The notes below the pieces were generated by a model. It ran no database searches. It was given only the letters and a program-made list of their open reading frames with translations, and was not told the origin of the DNA. A program made the position numbers and the translations under genes. This document shows, in pieces, positions 34,946-37,738 of a stretch of 37,738 nt of DNA; within the stretch, counting starts at the first letter, position 1; the number at the start of each line of letters is the position of its first letter. The DNA is taken from NCBI GenBank assembly GCA_018971065.1, contig JAGWVC010000031.1, positions 1-37,738 of the forward strand, in the 5' to 3' direction. This DNA comes from Sphingomonadales bacterium (GTDB lineage: Bacteria > Pseudomonadota > Alphaproteobacteria > Sphingomonadales > Sphingomonadaceae).

Positions 34946-36874
34946 TCAGAAATCCACGTTCACCGTCACCTGAACCCGCCGGGTATCGTCCTGCTGCAAC
35001 GTGTTCGCCGCCAGCACCTTCCACGCGCGCTCGTCGAACACGTTCAGCACCACCGCGCGAAAGCTTGCCGGCCAGCGCCCCAGCCTGAACCGGTTGCGCA
35101 GCCCCAGGTCCAGCGTGGCATGATGCGGCAGCATCGGCTGCACGCAGCCCGGCCCCGCCACCGCGCACGAACCCGCCGCCCGCGCCCCGGTGTAGATCAC
35201 CGTCGCGGTCGGCGTCAGCCCGCCCCACCAGTCGGTGCGATAGTTGACGTCGGCCCGCGCATAGACCGACGGCGTCCCCGCCGGCCGCGCCCCCACCACG
35301 TCGCGCCCGGCCCCGGTCACGCGCGGCTGCATGAACACGCCGCCGGCCACCAGACTCAGCCGCTTCGACACATGCCCCGAAAACGACGCCTCCACCCCGC
35401 GATGGCGCAATTGCCCCATCGCATCGAACCGCCGCGCCGCATCGAACGCGAAGTAGGGTTTGGTGATCTGGAACGCGCTGACCATCGCGGTCACGCCATG
35501 CCCCTTCCAGCGCAGCCCGGCCTCGTATTGCCGCGATTGCGACGCCGGCAACTGCTCGTTCCGGTTCACCGCATTCTCCGGCGCCGCGCCCGAATCCTCC
35601 AGCCCCTTCGCCGTCGCCGCGAACACCGAAAGGTGGTCGATCACCGGCACCGAGACGCTGGCGTTGTACAGCCAGGGATCATCGGCCTGCCGCGTCACCG
35701 CCCCGGTGCGCGCATCGTCGAATTCGGCGCGATAGCGCGCCTTCTGCACGCCGATGTGAACCTGCCCCACGCCCTCGCGCCGCGCGCTCCACCCCAGCAT
35801 CACCGACGATTGCTTCACCGTCCCCACGTTCACCGCGGTATAGTGGAACACCGGCTCCGCCTCGGCGTCCGGCTCGCCCAGCGTCACCATGCCGAAATCG
35901 CGAATGTCCGATCCGCCCGATTCGGTGTGCCGGTCGCGAAAACGATACCCCGCCATCAGCCGCTGCTGCCACCCGCCGGTCTGGAAGCGGAACAGCATCT
36001 GCGCCTCGCCGCTCCACGAATGCACATCCTGATGCGGATCGGCGATGAACAGGTGCCGCGCCTGCGTCGGTGACGCCATCGCGAACAGCTCGGAATAGTT
36101 GCTGTCGCGCAGCACGATCGAGCGGAACAGCCCGGCCCGGAACGTCAGGCCTTTCGCCAGCCCGCCGCGCAGCGTGAACCCGCCAGTGTCCTGGTTGGTG
36201 ATCCCCTCTGCCCAGCGCTGTCCCAGATAAGTCCGCGCCTGCGGCATCACCGGCAGCGCCAGCGCCGAAAAGGTGATCAGCGGCCTTGGCGTCTGCCCGG
36301 CGCCGCGCCCCAGCGAATAGAACGGGCTGAACTCGAACCCGTCCAGCTTCAGCACCGGCTTCAGCATCACTCCGTCGCTGCAACTGAACGCGCCATCGAC
36401 GAACCGGCTGCACGCCCCGCCATAGCCGGCCGCCAGCCCCAGCTTGCCCTTCACCAGCGGCACCTGCACATCCAGCTCGCGGATGTTGCCGTTGTACTGC
36501 GCCAGCGTCAGCCCGGTGGAAATCACCAGCTTGTCCGCCACCGTCCGCAGCCGCGCATCGGCAATGCCGGTGGGCGCGGGAAACGGATAGTCCAGCGCGG
36601 CAAAACCCACCCGCATCGCCGTCACCTGCCGCAACCGGCCCGAAAGCTGCGCCACCGGATCGAAATAGACCCCGTCCAGCCGGAAATTCCCCGCCTTCAG
36701 CGGCGAAAACCCGCGCGTGTCGTTCTCGGAATAGATGCCGCTGGTCTCAAGGCCGACATTGGTGCCGAACGCGTCATCGGCGCTGTCCACCGCGTTCTCG
36801 CCTGCCCGCTGCGCCTGCGCCACCGACGGCACCGCCGCCAGCACCAATCCCGCCAAAGCGCAAAACCGCCGCAT
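34946..36874 (-). CDS. TonB-dependent receptor
   Basis: This 642-residue outer-membrane receptor has a signal peptide (cleavage after residue 21, VAQA). The plug-like part is short and contains NDTRGFSPLKAGNFRLDGVYF (about 51-71). The beta-barrel ends in a VTVNVDF terminal strand. The plug lacks a clear TonB box. Many sphingomonad receptors of this shape carry short plugs. The size is on the small side for the family. The ligand is unknown; the nearby catabolic genes suggest an organic substrate. ATG at 36874 is chosen over GTG at 36889, with GGAG before it. Confidence 0.87.
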   Translation of the reverse strand: MRRFCALAGLVLAAVPSVAQAQRAGENAVDSADDAFGTNVGLETSGIYSENDTRGFSPLKAGNFRLDGVYFDPVAQLSGRLRQVTAMRVGFAALDYPFPAPTGIADARLRTVADKLVISTGLTLAQYNGNIRELDVQVPLVKGKLGLAAGYGGACSRFVDGAFSCSDGVMLKPVLKLDGFEFSPFYSLGRGAGQTPRPLITFSALALPVMPQARTYLGQRWAEGITNQDTGGFTLRGGLAKGLTFRAGLFRSIVLRDSNYSELFAMASPTQARHLFIADPHQDVHSWSGEAQMLFRFQTGGWQQRLMAGYRFRDRHTESGGSDIRDFGMVTLGEPDAEAEPVFHYTAVNVGTVKQSSVMLGWSARREGVGQVHIGVQKARYRAEFDDARTGAVTRQADDPWLYNASVSVPVIDHLSVFAATAKGLEDSGAAPENAVNRNEQLPASQSRQYEAGLRWKGHGVTAMVSAFQITKPYFAFDAARRFDAMGQLRHRGVEASFSGHVSKRLSLVAGGVFMQPRVTGAGRDVVGARPAGTPSVYARADVNYRTDWWGGLTPTATVIYTGARAAGSCAVAGPGCVQPMLPHHATLDLGLRNRFRLGRWPASFRAVVLNVFDERAWKVLAANTLQQDDTRRVQVTVNVDF

Positions 36875-36951
36875 CCCCTGTCTCCCCACCCCGGCAAAAG
36901 CAGGGCAGGGCAGCTACGGCAACCTCCGCAAGCGATTGATCGGCGGCGCGA

Positions 36952-37416
36952 TCAAGCTTTGCAATGGCGAGGATCGTCCTCCGGCCATTCCACATCCACC
37001 CGCAGCCGCGTCAGCGTCAGCGTGTCGATCCGCCAGGCCCCGCCCTCGAACCGGTAGGTCTCATGGTAATGACCGCGCCCCACCAGCGATTTCCAGCCGG
37101 TGCGCGGATGCCGGTCGGGCCATTCCAGCACGTCCTGCATCGCCCACACCCCGCGCGCATGGGTTTCATCGATGACCTCGATCTCGGCGGTCAGCCCCTG
37201 ATGGCACGACACCGCTTCCTCCAGGCTCCCCCGCAGCGCCGCCGCATAAGCCGCGCCGCTGTCGGTATAGACCGCGCCCTCGGGCGTGATGACTTTCATC
37301 TCGCGCGTGAACAGGCCGGGCAATTCGTCCCAATCCTTGCAGTCCATGCAGCGGAAATACTTCGCCTTCAGGTTGCGGATCGCCTCCACCGCCTCCAGCC
37401 TTGCCAATCGATCCAT
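36952..37416 (-). CDS. NTF2/SnoaL-like fold protein
   Basis: This 154-residue protein begins with a helix (LARLEAVEAIRNLKAKYF), followed by the cone-shaped fold segments typical of SnoaL/NTF2-like proteins: CKDWDELPGLFT, SCHQGLTAEIEVIDETHARGVWAMQDVLEW and GRGHYHETYRF. Proteins of this fold act as isomerases, dehydratases or cyclases in degradation and secondary metabolism, often on steroid- or ring-like compounds. No catalytic pair can be assigned from the sequence. Its ATG lies four bases after the stop of a methyltransferase gene, suggesting one transcript. Confidence 0.85.
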   Translation of the reverse strand: MDRLARLEAVEAIRNLKAKYFRCMDCKDWDELPGLFTREMKVITPEGAVYTDSGAAYAAALRGSLEEAVSCHQGLTAEIEVIDETHARGVWAMQDVLEWPDRHPRTGWKSLVGRGHYHETYRFEGGAWRIDTLTLTRLRVDVEWPEDDPRHCKA

Positions 37417-37420
37417 CGCC

Positions 37421-37738
37421 TCACCCCAGCTTGCGGGCAGAACCCCACTCCATCCAGCTCACCACGCGCGGTCCCTCGCGATACTGCCGCGCGATCGGGC
37501 TGACCGCGAACCCCGCCGCTTCCATCGCCGCCGTCACCGGGCGCGACAGGTGGCAGTTGCCCATGATCCGCCGCCACAGCGGATCGATCCGCGCCTGCCA
37601 CTTGGCGATGCCCGGATCGTCCGACCGGCCATGCTCGGCAAACAGCAGCAGCCCGCCCGGTTTCAACACCCGCCGCACTTCGCGCAATGACTGTGCATGA
37701 TCGTGGACGCTGCACATCGTGAACGTGCAGACCACGCT
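37421..37738 (-). CDS. class I SAM-dependent methyltransferase, 5' end outside window
   Basis: The visible 105 C-terminal residues include VVCTFTMCSVHDHAQSL, then VRRVLKPGGLLLFAEHG, the motif II to III stretch of methyltransferases, and WRRIMGNCHLSRPVTAAME. This pattern resembles METTL7/UbiE-like methyltransferases. The SAM-binding motif I lies beyond the edge, so substrate and length are unknown. It precedes the NTF2-like gene by four bases. Confidence 0.85.
   Translation of the reverse strand, partial: SVVCTFTMCSVHDHAQSLREVRRVLKPGGLLLFAEHGRSDDPGIAKWQARIDPLWRRIMGNCHLSRPVTAAMEAAGFAVSPIARQYREGPRVVSWMEWGSARKLG

Noticed and set aside
36936..36955. TTGATC/GATCAA inverted repeat between the receptor and NTF2-like genes
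   Set aside because: Only six base pairs and it runs into the end of the NTF2-like gene; too weak to call a terminator or operator.

Overview
The window is high-GC DNA with alphaproteobacterial gene content. The tad/cpa pilus locus, a glnB-glnA pair behind a sigma-54-type promoter, a bacterial arginyl/leucyl transferase next to tamA-tamB, hflK-hflC-degP, a TonB-dependent receptor and a Rieske/LLM/SDR catabolic cluster together point to a sphingomonad, probably close to Novosphingobium. This assignment is inferred from gene content and repeats. No rRNA, tRNA, insertion sequence, prophage or CRISPR array was seen.

Region 1 (1-8174): a partial alpha/beta hydrolase on the minus strand is followed by a tight plus-strand tad operon, cpaA-cpaB-cpaC-cpaD-cpaE-tadB-tadC. 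The motor ATPase gene cpaF, normally between cpaE and tadB, is absent. A 91-bp spacer with a GC-rich hairpin lies there instead. No Flp pilin, tadD or pseudopilin gene is present either.

Region 2 (8281-12177): a small SH3-like protein overlaps argC. A regulatory spacer with a sigma-54-like promoter follows, then glnB (PII) and glnA (glutamine synthetase). Two palindromic structures sit between glnB and glnA, a strong terminator follows glnA, and a 52-aa membrane protein comes next.

Region 3 (12208-25682, minus strand): in transcription order these are hflK-hflC-degP, an enoyl-CoA hydratase-like protein followed by ilvA, and ate/bpt-tamA-tamB. Most concern envelope biogenesis and protein quality control.

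Region 4 (25782-34546): an accessory catabolic island with different leucine codon use (CTC-rich). It holds GNAT, SDR and a Rieske oxygenase, then an IclR regulator divergent from an SDR-LLM-hydrolase-LLM-SDR operon. A 19-bp near-perfect palindrome lies in the divergent spacer and is a good operator candidate. The enzyme set fits hydroxylation, alcohol oxidation, flavin-dependent oxygenation (possibly Baeyer-Villiger) and ester or lactone hydrolysis of an unknown, perhaps alicyclic, substrate.

Region 5 (34613-37738): a small repeat-bearing membrane protein, a TonB-dependent receptor, an NTF2/SnoaL-like protein and a partial methyltransferase. The last three are on the minus strand and may extend the catabolic region.
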